Assembly: GCF_004965515.1 (NCBI RefSeq)
Contig: NZ_SSHH01000004.1
Location: 278,599 to 342,598 of the forward strand
Length of the DNA stretch: 64,000 nt
Direction: 5' to 3'
DNA from: Alteraurantiacibacter aquimixticola
GTDB lineage: Bacteria; Pseudomonadota; Alphaproteobacteria; Sphingomonadales; Sphingomonadaceae
Position numbers and translations under genes: made by a program
Shown: positions 35,951 to 45,494 of the stretch, piece after piece
Numbering within the stretch: the stretch's first letter is position 1
Layout of the letters: each line of letters begins with the position of its first letter
Notes under the pieces: generated by a model
Seen by the model: only the letters and a program-made list of their open reading frames with translations
Told to the model about the DNA's origin: nothing
Database searches by the model: none

Positions 35951-36844
35951 TCAGCCGCTACGCTTGGCGCGCCACACCCTGAACAGCACGCCGGGTGCGG
36001 AGAGCAGCGGATGCTTTTCGCGCCACGGCGTCACTTCCACCTTGACCCCGGTATGCCGCTCCACCTTCCAGGCGGCATAGCGGCCCGCACCGTCGAAAGT
36101 GCGCGTGGCGCGCAGCAGGCGGGCGATATTGATCGGCTTGCCGAGGCGGCGGCGGCGCTTCCACCAGCGCAGGGTGCGGCGGCGTTCGGCGGCTGGCAGG
36201 CGGGGCACAATTGCCTCGCCCTCGCGCACGAAAGCGATCCCGTCCGCTTCGAGCGCAGCGGGCAGCAACCCCTCGAAATGCGCCGCATTGGTCTCGATGA
36301 TCGTATTCCCGCGCCCGGGCTTCTCAACCCGAAGCTCCGCCTTGTAGGTCGAGCGGAACAGCGCGCGCCAATAGTCCGCCTCGCTCCCGCGCCCCGGCCC
36401 AACCGCCACGGCGAGCCGCGCGGCAGTGCGAGCCGCATGGGCGAGCGCCGACAGCACGGCCTCTTGCGCCCCCCCGTCCTCCGCAAAGACAAGCGCGCAA
36501 GGCTGCACGAAGCGCGCCCAGATCGTGGTATCGCGGCTTTCCCCGCGGCAGGCCTCGCCGAACTTGGCGAGCGTCATGGTGGCGATCTTGGCGCGCAGGG
36601 TTTCGCCCCCATGCTCCCATTCGCGATAGGAGACGCGCGGCCACATGCCCTTTTCGGCCTCGCCGCCGGTCAGCACGTAATAGTCGATCACCCCTTCGAG
36701 CAGGCCGGTGCGCAGGTTCGAGCCGTAGAAGAGCACCGCCTGCGCATCCGCCTCATCGGCAAGGCGCGCAGCGAACTGCGAAATGGCAGGATGGACCTCG
36801 CGCGTTTCCACCGCGCCGATCCGCGCGGCGAGATCCTTGCTCAC
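35951..36844 (-). CDS. Tam41-like nucleotidyltransferase (putative CDP-diacylglycerol synthase)
   Basis: 297 aa. I see AVLFYGSNLRTG (YGS 40-42), a following IDYYVLTGG (D54), a segment LRAKIATMTLAKFGEACRGE (83-102) and TNAAHFEGLL (185-194). These blocks, in order, resemble mitochondrial Tam41 (YGSG, LDFVF, KYGVISTNVLIEDL, N-AHF-L), which makes CDP-diacylglycerol from phosphatidic acid and CTP. Assignment is from memory of the family and not from a search. It overlaps the diacylglycerol kinase by 4 bp, which fits a DAG to PA to CDP-DAG route. Confidence 0.6.
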   Translation of the reverse strand: MSKDLAARIGAVETREVHPAISQFAARLADEADAQAVLFYGSNLRTGLLEGVIDYYVLTGGEAEKGMWPRVSYREWEHGGETLRAKIATMTLAKFGEACRGESRDTTIWARFVQPCALVFAEDGGAQEAVLSALAHAARTAARLAVAVGPGRGSEADYWRALFRSTYKAELRVEKPGRGNTIIETNAAHFEGLLPAALEADGIAFVREGEAIVPRLPAAERRRTLRWWKRRRRLGKPINIARLLRATRTFDGAGRYAAWKVERHTGVKVEVTPWREKHPLLSAPGVLFRVWRAKRSG

Positions 36845-37869
36845 GGAACGATGAAGCGCAGGCGCGGGCCGGGCGTGACGCGATAGGAGCCGGGCGGGAA
36901 GGCTTCGCCATCGAGGATAAAGCGATCGCTCACATCGAAGTCGAACGCGTCCAGCCCATGCGTGTGGAAGCCGGCGCGCCGCGTGCCGTCGCCGAAATTG
37001 CCGCGAATGATCGCCGGCAGGTGCAGCAGCAGCCGGCGGCGCGAATTGTCGAACAGCGCCATGCGTATCGGCGCGTCGATATCGCGGAAGGGACGCAGTC
37101 CGGCCGGGAATGTCTCGAGCGAGGAGGCGAACATAAGAAAGCGTTCTGAGAAGGGCCCGCCGCCGGCATGTTCGATCTCCCAGCCGTCGGGCTTGCGCAA
37201 GCGCATGCGCGTGCCGCGCCGCCAGGGATTATCGCGGCCACCGAAGAAGGCCTGCATTGCGCTCCAGACGGCGGTTACCCCGACGGCAGCGGCATTGAAG
37301 GCACCGAAATTATGTGCATCCTGGCCCAGGCTGATCGCCTTGCTGAAAGCACCGGCACCCATCACGAAACCGCGCACCTGTGCGCTGGCATTGTCGCGTT
37401 GGGACACCACCAGCGGATGGCGGATCACGGCCTGGTCACGGCGTGCAGCATCGAGCGCGTCCGCCAGCGTCCAGCTGTCGGGGATGGCAAGGTCATGCGC
37501 CAGCGCATTGGTCTTGCCGCTGGGCAGAAGGATCAGCGTGGGCCAGCATTCGCCGAATGCCGCCGCGCCGCAGGTGAGCACGTCGCGCACCGTCCCGTCG
37601 CCACCATCGATGGCGATATAGTCCACCTGCTTGGCGGCATAATCGGCGAGGATGTCGAACAGCTCGCTGCGCTTCGACGGCGAGGTGACCAGGGCCCCCT
37701 GCATGTCGGCATGGCGAGCCGAGGCGCCTTCATTGCCATGGCTGTGTGGATTACGGATCAGGCCGACCAGCGGCTCCTTGCGCACGGGTGCGGCCACCGG
37801 ACCGGAACGGCCGGTTTGCGCGACATCGACCTGAGGCAGGCGGTCGAACAGGTGAATTTCCCCATGCAT
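36841..37869 (-). CDS. Diacylglycerol kinase-family lipid kinase
   Basis: 342 aa. The kinase signature is GGDGT (89-93) within YIAIDGGDGTVRDVL, preceded by the nucleotide loop VGLIRNPHSHGNEG near 35-48. It should phosphorylate diacylglycerol or a related lipid to phosphatidate with ATP. The C-terminal beta-sandwich is about 180 aa. It overlaps the Tam41-like gene by 4 bp (ATGA), so both are expected to be produced together. Upstream is a 228-bp gap to the divergent amidohydrolase. Confidence 0.88.
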   Translation of the reverse strand: MHGEIHLFDRLPQVDVAQTGRSGPVAAPVRKEPLVGLIRNPHSHGNEGASARHADMQGALVTSPSKRSELFDILADYAAKQVDYIAIDGGDGTVRDVLTCGAAAFGECWPTLILLPSGKTNALAHDLAIPDSWTLADALDAARRDQAVIRHPLVVSQRDNASAQVRGFVMGAGAFSKAISLGQDAHNFGAFNAAAVGVTAVWSAMQAFFGGRDNPWRRGTRMRLRKPDGWEIEHAGGGPFSERFLMFASSLETFPAGLRPFRDIDAPIRMALFDNSRRRLLLHLPAIIRGNFGDGTRRAGFHTHGLDAFDFDVSDRFILDGEAFPPGSYRVTPGPRLRFIVP

Positions 37870-38097
37870 GACATTCTCGCCTTAACCATGCGCCAAGCGC
37901 AAATACCATGGGCTTTGTGTAAAAGCCCGCCGACCTGTCGCTGCATTGCAACATATTCGCCCGGAATGCGGTGCATGGTTACAACAGTGGCACGTAAACA
38001 CTCTGCGCGGGCTAGATAGGTTCAATTTCGCAACCGACAAGGCCTGCCGCCGACAAGCGCTGGCGCGGAACAGGCTGGCGCGGTAGATAGCTGCGCC

Positions 38098-39294
38098 ATG
38101 CTGACCGAAAACCTGCTTTCCGCCGCCCGCGCAATCGAACCGCGCATCACAGCCTTGCGCCGTGCGATCCACGCAGAACCTGAGCTGGGGCTTGAGACGC
38201 CCCTGACGCTGGCCAAGGTCCGCACAGAGCTGGCCGACCTGCCCCTGGAATGGCGCGAGGGCACCTCCGCGACCGGCGCGGTCGCCGTGCTCAAGGGCGG
38301 CAAGCCCGGCAAGGCGGCGCTGCTGCGCGGCGACATGGACGCGCTGCCGATGCAGGAGGAAACGGGCCTGCCTTTCGCCTCCACCATTGCAGGCCGCATG
38401 CATGCATGCGGCCACGACACGCATACCGCCATGCTGGCCGGCGCCGCGCGCATCCTGGCCGACCAGCGCGAGGCGCTGGCAGGCGAAGTGCAGTTCATGT
38501 TCCAGCCGGGCGAGGAGGGCTTCCATGGTGCGCGCTACATGATCGAGGACGGGCTGCTGGACCCGCTGCCCGATGCGGCCTTTGCGCTCCATATCATGCC
38601 CAATTCTCCCCATGGCGTGCTCGCCGGAAAGCCCGGCGCGATGCTCGCCGCCGCCGACCAGTTCGACATTACCGTGACCGGACGCGGTGGCCATGCCTCC
38701 ATGCCGCATGACACGCGCGATCCCATCCCCGCCGCCGCCGAGATCGTGCTGGCGCTGCAGGCCATGGTGACCCGCCGCTTTGCCGCTGCCGAGGCGACGG
38801 TGGTCACCGTCAGCCAGATGAATGCGGGGACCGCGCATAATATCATCGGCGACACAGCGATGCTGCGCGGCACGATCCGCACGCTTTCCGCCGAACGCCG
38901 GCTGGCCGTGCGCGAGGCCATGCGCGAAGTGGCCGAAGGCGTCGCCGCCGCACATGGCTGCAGCGCAAAGGTGGAGATAGCCGAAGGCTTCCCCGTCACG
39001 CTCAACGATGCGCGCGCCGTGGACCTCGCCCGCGCAGTCGCTACCGAAATGGGCGGCGCCCAAGGCTGGCACGACATGGCGCATTCGCTGATGGGGGCGG
39101 AAGACTTCTCCTACGTGCTGGAGAAAGTCCCCGGCGCGATGCTGTTCCTCGGCGTCGCGGAAGAGGGTGCGGACTGGAAGAGCTGCTGCTCGATCCATTC
39201 CAACCGCATGATGGTGGACGAAAGCGTGCTACCCAAGGGCTCCGCCTTCCTCGCGGCCTGCGCGATGAAGTTCCTCGAAGAGGGGTGGGGGTAG
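38098..39294 (+). CDS. M20-family amidohydrolase (hippurate hydrolase-like)
   Basis: 398 aa. Metal-binding and catalytic blocks LRGDMDALPMQEETGLPFAS, MHACGHDTHTAML (C104, H106), MFQPGEEGFHGA and a C-terminal MGAEDFSY are all present, and the lid domain (residues about 185-295) has the expected GRGGHASMPHD. Such enzymes cleave N-acyl amino acids (hippurate, IAA-amino acids) in the cytoplasm. A single-gene unit: convergent with the CheB-like gene and divergent from the DAG kinase. Confidence 0.92.
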   Translation: MLTENLLSAARAIEPRITALRRAIHAEPELGLETPLTLAKVRTELADLPLEWREGTSATGAVAVLKGGKPGKAALLRGDMDALPMQEETGLPFASTIAGRMHACGHDTHTAMLAGAARILADQREALAGEVQFMFQPGEEGFHGARYMIEDGLLDPLPDAAFALHIMPNSPHGVLAGKPGAMLAAADQFDITVTGRGGHASMPHDTRDPIPAAAEIVLALQAMVTRRFAAAEATVVTVSQMNAGTAHNIIGDTAMLRGTIRTLSAERRLAVREAMREVAEGVAAAHGCSAKVEIAEGFPVTLNDARAVDLARAVATEMGGAQGWHDMAHSLMGAEDFSYVLEKVPGAMLFLGVAEEGADWKSCCSIHSNRMMVDESVLPKGSAFLAACAMKFLEEGWG

Positions 39295-39361
39295 CGATCT
39301 CCAACCTTCGCGGCGGCGCCTTGCTGCGCGGACCGCGAGCAAGTTCGGCCAAGGCAGAACG

Positions 39362-40396
39362 CTAGGCAGCCAGGTCCTGCTTGCTGGTAGCGCTGAGGAT
39401 CCAGCCGGGAACATCGCTGGCCGCAACACCCGCCGCCTTGGTTCCCATCTTCGACAGTTCCGCGAAACGCTGGTTCAGCTCGCCCTCCTGCCCGCTTTCG
39501 GCAAAGGCTTGTGCTCCCGTCTTGGCGAGGGCATCGAGGCCGCGTACGCCATCTATGTTATCTTCGGCGAGCAGCCCGCCCAGCGCGGGCAGGCCTGCAC
39601 GCGCCACGCTGGCAAAGAGCATGTCGGCGGACGGGCGATGGCCGCCCACGGGATCGCGCTCGATCACGTTCAGCACGGGCGCATAGTCGTTTTCGACGAC
39701 CACATGCGCCGTGTCGCGAAAGGCCAGATAGACTGTGCCCGGGACCAGCATGACATTGCTGCCGGCCTCTTCGATCTTGCAGGCGACGGAGGGGCGTAGC
39801 CGGTCCACAGCGCGTTCCACGACATCGGCATCGGCATCGACCAGGATCACCGTCGGCGGGCAATTGGCGGGATAGGCGGCAATGACCTGGCGCACGGTCT
39901 CGATACTCTCGCTTCCGCCTGCCAGCACGACCACGCGGCCGTCAGGCTCGAAGCCCGAGGTGCTTGCGCCACCGGCCTCGCCGGACGCCGAGAGGTCGCT
40001 GCTAGCGGCTGCGATAATCAGCGCGCCGAGCTTTTCGACCGTGGCATTGAATTCTTCGGGGGAGCTATGGAGCGGCTTGGGGAAGCAATCCACCGCACCC
40101 AGCTCGATCGCCTTTTGCGCGGTGCCGGTGCCCTGCTGGGTCACGCTCGACAGCATGATGACCGGCATTGGTTTACTGCCCATGATCTCGGCCAGGAATT
40201 CCATGCCGGTCATTCCCGGCATTTCCACATCCAGCGTCAGCACGTCGGGGTTGAGCTCGTCGATCTGGTCGCGCGCCTCGTCGGCGCTGCGCGCGGTGCC
40301 GACGACTTCGACGCCTTTCGCCTGATCCAGAATGTCGCAGAAGAGGGCGCGCATAGCGGCTGAATCGTCGACGATAAGGACACGGACGTTGCTCAT
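39362..40396 (-). CDS. CheB-like protein with degenerate methylesterase domain
   Basis: 344 aa. The receiver domain is intact: RVLIVDDSAAMR and the phospho-acceptor D56 in LTLDVEMPGMTG. The second domain aligns with CheB (AAYPANCPP, GGHRPSADMLFASVA, IDGVRGL), but the active site is altered: catalytic Ser aligns with Gly, QH with VD; only the last Asp is kept. It is therefore probably a phosphorylation-dependent regulator rather than an enzyme. ATG 40396 has GGGAAA 6 bases upstream; ATG 40402 is less likely. Divergent from the che operon. Confidence 0.85.
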   Translation of the reverse strand: MSNVRVLIVDDSAAMRALFCDILDQAKGVEVVGTARSADEARDQIDELNPDVLTLDVEMPGMTGMEFLAEIMGSKPMPVIMLSSVTQQGTGTAQKAIELGAVDCFPKPLHSSPEEFNATVEKLGALIIAAASSDLSASGEAGGASTSGFEPDGRVVVLAGGSESIETVRQVIAAYPANCPPTVILVDADADVVERAVDRLRPSVACKIEEAGSNVMLVPGTVYLAFRDTAHVVVENDYAPVLNVIERDPVGGHRPSADMLFASVARAGLPALGGLLAEDNIDGVRGLDALAKTGAQAFAESGQEGELNQRFAELSKMGTKAAGVAASDVPGWILSATSKQDLAA

Positions 40397-40774
40397 GTTC
40401 ATTTTCCCGTTTGCTGGTTCTTGCGACCCGGCGCCAATGGTTACCGGACAGGCAAGCATTAGCGCTCCGGGCACAAACAAATGCCTGAGCGGACATAGGT
40501 GTTCGCGCATAGCCGGACCGCAAATCAACGTTGAGCAGCTGTGGTTAATGCCCTGATCGAAGGGTCCGCCTGTGCGGCCGGAGATTGGAAGAACACAGCG
40601 ATGAAGATTGAGGCTTCGCCCCTGTCGGCGCAGTTCTTCTGCATCAGAAAAGTACGCTTATCTGGATTTGTACGTAAAGCCTCGTGCATTCAATTTCCAG
40701 ATCATGCTGACATCATGAAAACGTAAAAAGTCTCCAGACAATTGCGCCATAGAATAAATAGTTAGGAAATCCAG
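40397..40774. promoter_or_regulatory. 378-bp divergent control region of the chemotaxis locus
   Basis: No supported gene. The region is lower in GC than its surroundings, has GTACG direct repeats spaced by 13 bases near 40650-40675, and an AGGAAA ribosome site just before the MCP ATG. It should hold the promoters for the CheB-like gene and the che operon. A 61-codon ORF at 40541 was rejected. Confidence 0.4.
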
Positions 40775-42193
40775 ATGCTCGATTGGTTTGAAAAGGATGC
40801 TCCGATCCGCCAGAAGTTCAGTACGCTGACTTTTATTATAGCTGCGCTATCGGCCGTGAACTTACTCTCTTCTGTTTCTGTCCAGTCCGGCTGGATGGAG
40901 GCGAGTATGGCGACCGTGACGACAGCCATTACCGGCGTGCTGTTCCTTGCAATGATCATTGTGGCCAAGGAGCGGATTTGCCGCCCCTATGTGAACACGG
41001 TGCTCCGCATGGAAGCCCTTGCCGCGGGCGACACCTCGTCCACCATCGAATACACCGACTACAAGGATTGCGTCGGCCGCATGACAACGGCAATGGCTGT
41101 GTTCCGCGACAATGCCATCAAGGTCGACAAGGCTGCCAAGTCGCAGCAGACGGTGGTCGACAATTTGTCCGATGGATTGAGCCGCTTGTCCGGCGGCGAC
41201 CTTTCCGTCCGGATCGAGACGGCATTCGATCCGGAATACGAAGGGCTGCGCACATCCTTCAACCGCTCGGTCAGCCACCTGTCCGAAATGATCGGAAAGG
41301 TTCGCGCATCGGCCAACAGCGTGAGCACCGGCGCGAACGAGATCCGCGCGGCATCCGACGATCTGGCGCTGCGCAACGAGCAACAGGCTGCGAGCCTCGA
41401 GGAAACCGCCGCAGCAATGAGCCAGGTCACCGACCTGGTGCGCAAGTCTGCCGACAATGCCGCCGAAGCGCAGGGCTCGATGGTGGAAACCCACCGCCAG
41501 GCCACCGATGGCGGCGAAGTTGTTCAGAAGGCGGTTGCCGCCATGGCCGGGATCGAGAAATCGTCGCAGGAAATCACCCAGATCATCGACGTGATCGACG
41601 GAATCGCCTTCCAGACCAACCTGCTGGCGCTCAATGCCGGTGTCGAGGCTGCGCGCGCTGGCGATGCCGGCAAGGGCTTTGCCGTCGTCGCCAACGAAGT
41701 GCGTGCGCTGGCCCAGCGCAGCGCCGATGCCGCGCATGACATCAAGGAACTGATCAATTCCAGCACCCAGCATGTCGGCCAGGGCGTGGATCTGGTGGGC
41801 GAGACCGGCCAGCTGCTGGAAGCGATCGTTTCGCGAATCGGCAACGTCAATGCCCAGGTCAAGGATATCGCGGAAATGGCCGCCACGCAGGCCTCCAGCC
41901 TGCAACAGGTCAATGCCTCGGTCAGCGACATGGATCGCATGACGCAGCAGAACGCCGCCATGGTCGAAGAATCGACTGCTGCTTCGCGCAGCCTGGCCGA
42001 CGAAGCAGGCGAGCTGGGCAGGCTGGTCGAACAGTTCCGTACTACCGCCGGGGACAGCAATGCGGGCTCGTCCGCCAAACCGGCCCTGGTTCTCAAGCCT
42101 TTCAAGCCGGCGGCTGCTCGCACCGCGCCGCGCGTGGAAGGCAATCTCGCGCTGAAGAGCACTGACGACGATCAGGATTGGAGCGAGTTCTGA
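40775..42193 (+). CDS. Methyl-accepting chemotaxis protein without periplasmic domain
   Basis: 472 aa. Two TM helices are close together (about residues 15-37 and 46-66) with a very short periplasmic link, so no ligand-binding domain is present. Two HAMP-like segments follow (roughly 65-125 and 130-185), then the signalling domain with hairpin tip [42 protein letters not shown]. The C-terminus is DWSEF, matching the xWxxF pentapeptide that binds CheR/CheB. It may sense membrane or cytosolic state, such as redox. First gene of the che run. Confidence 0.92.
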   Translation: MLDWFEKDAPIRQKFSTLTFIIAALSAVNLLSSVSVQSGWMEASMATVTTAITGVLFLAMIIVAKERICRPYVNTVLRMEALAAGDTSSTIEYTDYKDCVGRMTTAMAVFRDNAIKVDKAAKSQQTVVDNLSDGLSRLSGGDLSVRIETAFDPEYEGLRTSFNRSVSHLSEMIGKVRASANSVSTGANEIRAASDDLALRNEQQAASLEETAAAMSQVTDLVRKSADNAAEAQGSMVETHRQATDGGEVVQKAVAAMAGIEKSSQEITQIIDVIDGIAFQTNLLALNAGVEAARAGDAGKGFAVVANEVRALAQRSADAAHDIKELINSSTQHVGQGVDLVGETGQLLEAIVSRIGNVNAQVKDIAEMAATQASSLQQVNASVSDMDRMTQQNAAMVEESTAASRSLADEAGELGRLVEQFRTTAGDSNAGSSAKPALVLKPFKPAAARTAPRVEGNLALKSTDDDQDWSEF

Positions 42194-42216
42194 GGACTGC
42201 GGACGGGAGAGCCCAC

Positions 42217-42480
42217 ATGCAGACGATAGAATTGCCGCCCCAATGCGATCGCGCCGCCGCGGTAGCGCTAAGCGGAGAGCTTGCCGAAGCCCCGGATACG
42301 GAGCCGGTGCGGATCGACGCAGGCAAGGTCGAGCGTATTGGCCTCGCCATGCTGCAATTGCTGGTGGCCGCACAGCGATCGGGCGAGGGCATCGAACTCG
42401 TCGCCGCATCGGAGGGGTTTCGCGAAACCGTGCAGCTGGCCGGGCTTGATGTGCTGCTGGCGAATGGAGCTGAAGCATGA
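42217..42480 (+). CDS. STAS-domain protein in che operon
   Basis: 87 aa, single STAS domain: VRIDAGKVERIGLAMLQLLVAAQRSGEGIELVAASEGFRETVQLAG. The usual phosphorylatable DSSG is replaced by DAGKVERIGL, so the classical anti-sigma antagonist switch site is not conserved. Small STAS proteins are found in the same place of alphaproteobacterial che operons. Start 42217 with GGGAGA upstream; overlaps cheA by 4 bp. Confidence 0.82.
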   Translation: MQTIELPPQCDRAAAVALSGELAEAPDTEPVRIDAGKVERIGLAMLQLLVAAQRSGEGIELVAASEGFRETVQLAGLDVLLANGAEA

Positions 42481-44615
42481 ACAGCGACGATATCCAGAAC
42501 ATCTTCTTCATCGAATGCGAGGAATCGCTGGAAGCCGCCGAAGCCGGGCTGGATGCCTGCAAGGCGGGCACGCAGGATGGCGAGACCATCAATGCCATCT
42601 TCCGCGCGGTCCATTCGATCAAGGGTGGTGCGGGCGCGTTCGGCTATGCCGCGCTGCAGGCCTTTACCCATACATTCGAAACACTGCTTTCCGAAGTGCG
42701 CGAAGGCAGCGTGGCGCTGGATGCAGAACTGGTAAACATGATGCTGCTGGCACTCGATTGCCTGCGCGACCATGTCGATGCCGCCCGGTCGGGCACCGAC
42801 GCGCCCGATGACGCGGCGATCATGGCGCGGCTGGAGCAGGCGGTGGAAACCTCGCAGGCGAATGGCGATGCCGGGGCAGCTGCCAAACCGGCTTCCGGGA
42901 AAACCCAGGCCGAAGATCTCGATGCCTTGCTCGACGACCTCCTGGCCGCCGAACCGCAGGACGAAGATGCACCGGTCGAGGAAGCACCGGCCGGGGAAGC
43001 GGCGGCAACCTGGCAGGTCCATCTGCGCCCGCATGCCGGGGCCATGGCCAATGGCAGCGAACCCATGCTGTGGCTGCGCGAGCTGCGCGGCCTGGGCGGC
43101 GAATGCATCGCCTGCGACACCGACAGCGTGCCCCCGCTGGGCGAGTTCGATGTGGCGGAAGGCTATCTCGGATGGACATTCGCCATGCCAGGCGAGGTCA
43201 CGCACGAGCACGTTGCCGAAATCTTCGACTTCGTGGGAGAGGATTGCTCGATCGCCTGGGGCAGCGAGGAAACTATCCCCCCGCTCCGGCCAAGGCCTGC
43301 AGAGCCTGCCGCAGCGGAACCACAAGTTACCGAGGCCGCCGTCGAACCGGCGAAACCGGGCGATTCCAAGGAGGTCGCAAAACCGGCCCCTGCACCTGCG
43401 CCCGCGGCCCAGGCAGCACCTACACAATCGATCCGCGTCGATCTCTCCAAGCTCGACACGCTGATCGACGGGGTGGGCGAGCTCGTCATCGCCCAGGCCA
43501 TGCTGGCCCAGCGCCTCGCCAATGAGAACCTCGCGCATATCGAGGAACTGGCCATGCTCGAAGGACTGGTGCGCGATATCCAGGAACACGCCATGGCTTT
43601 CCGCGCGCAGCCGATCGGATCGGTCTTCAGCCGCGTGCCGCGCCTGCTGCGCGAACTCTCTTCCTCCACCGGCAAGCATGTGAAGCTGCAGGTAACGGGC
43701 GAGACCACCGAACTGGACAAGACCGTGATCGAGCGGTTGAGCGAGCCGCTCACGCATCTCATCCGCAATGCGGTGGACCACGGGATCGAGGATGCAGAAG
43801 AACGGCAAGCGGCAGGGAAGGATCCGGAAGGAACACTCTCGCTCTCGGCGGAACAGAAGGCCGGCCGCATCGTCATTCGCATCGCCGATGACGGGCGGGG
43901 CATCGCCGCCGACAAGGTGCTGGCCAAGGCCGTGGCCAACGGGCTGGTCGAGGAAGGCGCGCAGCTTTCGCAGGACGAGATCAACAACCTCATCTTCGCC
44001 CCCGGCTTCTCCACCGCCGCGCAGGTGTCCAGCATCTCCGGACGCGGCGTGGGCATGGATGTGGTCCGCCAGAACGTGAAGGATTTGGGCGGGCGGATCA
44101 CGATTGAATCCACGCCCGGCGCGGGCACGGCATTCGTGCTGGCCCTGCCGCTGACTTTGGCCATTTCGGATGGCATGATCGTGCAGCTAGGCGACCAGTC
44201 GCTGGTCATCCCGCTGACCCATGTGGTCGAAAGCCTGCGGCCGCAGCCCGGGGACCTGAAGGGCATGGGCACCGACCGGCAGATGCTGAACGTGCGCGGC
44301 CGCTTCCTGCCCGTTGTTCCGCTGGCCGCGATTGCAGGCCGCGACATGGCGACGACCGATCCGTGCGAGGGCGTGCTGGTGATCGTCGAGACCGAAAGCT
44401 ATGGTCAGGCGGCACTGCTGGTAGATGCCATCACCGATCAGCGGCAATTCGTCATCAAGACCCTCGACACGCATTACCGCGCGGTCGACAGCGTCGCCGG
44501 GGCCACCATACTGGGCAATGGCCGCGTGGCGTTGATCGTGGATGTGGACCAGTTGGTCAAAACCGCCAGCGCTATGGATCAAGGCGGCCCCGCAAACCTG
44601 TTGGCGGCGGCCTGA
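42477..44615 (+). CDS. cheA: Chemotaxis histidine kinase CheA
   Basis: 712 aa. Domains in order: Hpt with phosphorylated H46 in AVHSIKGGAGAFG; a 43-residue-plus linker and CheY/CheB-binding region (WQVHLRPHAGAM about residue 180); a proline/alanine-rich linker (about 270-315); dimerisation helices; kinase domain with HLIRNAVDHGIED (N box), DDGRGI and GRGVGMDVV; and a CheW-like coupling domain at the C-terminus. It autophosphorylates in response to the receptors and passes phosphate to CheY, CheB and the CheB-like protein. Confidence 0.96.
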   Translation: MNSDDIQNIFFIECEESLEAAEAGLDACKAGTQDGETINAIFRAVHSIKGGAGAFGYAALQAFTHTFETLLSEVREGSVALDAELVNMMLLALDCLRDHVDAARSGTDAPDDAAIMARLEQAVETSQANGDAGAAAKPASGKTQAEDLDALLDDLLAAEPQDEDAPVEEAPAGEAAATWQVHLRPHAGAMANGSEPMLWLRELRGLGGECIACDTDSVPPLGEFDVAEGYLGWTFAMPGEVTHEHVAEIFDFVGEDCSIAWGSEETIPPLRPRPAEPAAAEPQVTEAAVEPAKPGDSKEVAKPAPAPAPAAQAAPTQSIRVDLSKLDTLIDGVGELVIAQAMLAQRLANENLAHIEELAMLEGLVRDIQEHAMAFRAQPIGSVFSRVPRLLRELSSSTGKHVKLQVTGETTELDKTVIERLSEPLTHLIRNAVDHGIEDAEERQAAGKDPEGTLSLSAEQKAGRIVIRIADDGRGIAADKVLAKAVANGLVEEGAQLSQDEINNLIFAPGFSTAAQVSSISGRGVGMDVVRQNVKDLGGRITIESTPGAGTAFVLALPLTLAISDGMIVQLGDQSLVIPLTHVVESLRPQPGDLKGMGTDRQMLNVRGRFLPVVPLAAIAGRDMATTDPCEGVLVIVETESYGQAALLVDAITDQRQFVIKTLDTHYRAVDSVAGATILGNGRVALIVDVDQLVKTASAMDQGGPANLLAAA

Positions 44616-44618
44616 GCC

Positions 44619-45494
44619 ATGCAGGTAGCTGCTATACAGGCAAGGGGCGAAGCGCTGGTCCCCGGAGTGAGCCCGCAAGTCTATTCGCAGGCCGATTTCC
44701 TGCGCGTCGCACAGCTGGTGCGGCAGGAAGCGGGCATCGTCCTTTCCGAGGGCAAGAAGATGCTCGCCTATTCGCGGCTTGCCCCGCTCCTGCGCAAGGC
44801 CGGCTGCACCACCTTCGGCGACTATCTCGACCGGGTGGAGCAGGATGCCGCGCTGGCGACGCGCACGGTGGCCGCGCTCACCACCAATCACACCTATTTC
44901 AACCGCGAAGCGCATCACTACGAGCATTTCGCCGGGCAGGTGCGTCCAGCCTTGCTGAAGGAGGCGCAGACCGGCCAGCCGGTGCGCATCTGGTCTGCCG
45001 GTTGTTCAAGCGGCGAAGAGATCTGGACGCTGATGATGGTCCTGCTCGGCGCTGACAGGGCCGAAGGCAGGCGCATCGCCGCAAGCAATATCGTCGCGCT
45101 TGCCAGCGACCTTGCCGATCACGCCATCGCGGCCGGCATACGCGGCCGCTATGAAAGCAAGGCGATGGAGGCCGTCCCCGAAGCCCTGCGCCGCAACTGG
45201 TGCCGGCAATCGGGCGAGGAAACCGAAGTGCTGGAAGAATTGCGCGCGCTGGTCCGCTTTCGCCAGCTCAACCTGCTCGGAGACTGGCCTTTCCGGAACA
45301 TCTTCGACGTCATCTTCTGCCGCAACGTGATGATCTATTTCGATCACGAAACGAAAGAACGCCTGGTCTGGCGCCTGGCTAACCAGCTGCGCCCCGGCGG
45401 ACATCTCTACATCGGCCATTCGGAACGCGTCTCGGGCAAGGCTTCGGACCTGCTCGATCTGGTGGGCCCGACCATTTACCGGAGGAAAGACTGA
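44619..45494 (+). CDS. cheR: Chemotaxis protein methyltransferase CheR
   Basis: 291 aa. Adds methyl groups from S-adenosylmethionine to receptor glutamates. The N-terminal helical domain (VRQEAGIVLSEGKKMLAYSRL) and the SAM-binding motif IWSAGCSSGEEIWTLMM are clear, followed by IFCRNVMIYFD. It starts 3 bp after cheA and overlaps the cheB ATG by one base. It may dock on the DWSEF tail of the membrane receptor. Confidence 0.95.
   Translation: MQVAAIQARGEALVPGVSPQVYSQADFLRVAQLVRQEAGIVLSEGKKMLAYSRLAPLLRKAGCTTFGDYLDRVEQDAALATRTVAALTTNHTYFNREAHHYEHFAGQVRPALLKEAQTGQPVRIWSAGCSSGEEIWTLMMVLLGADRAEGRRIAASNIVALASDLADHAIAAGIRGRYESKAMEAVPEALRRNWCRQSGEETEVLEELRALVRFRQLNLLGDWPFRNIFDVIFCRNVMIYFDHETKERLVWRLANQLRPGGHLYIGHSERVSGKASDLLDLVGPTIYRRKD

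Noticed and set aside
39362-40396. Annotation as functional CheB
   Set aside because: Receiver domain is convincing but the catalytic Ser and His are replaced; a true CheB is encoded at 45494.
40541-40726. 61-codon frame in the che control region
   Set aside because: No ribosome site and no conserved pattern; the region is better explained as divergent promoters.
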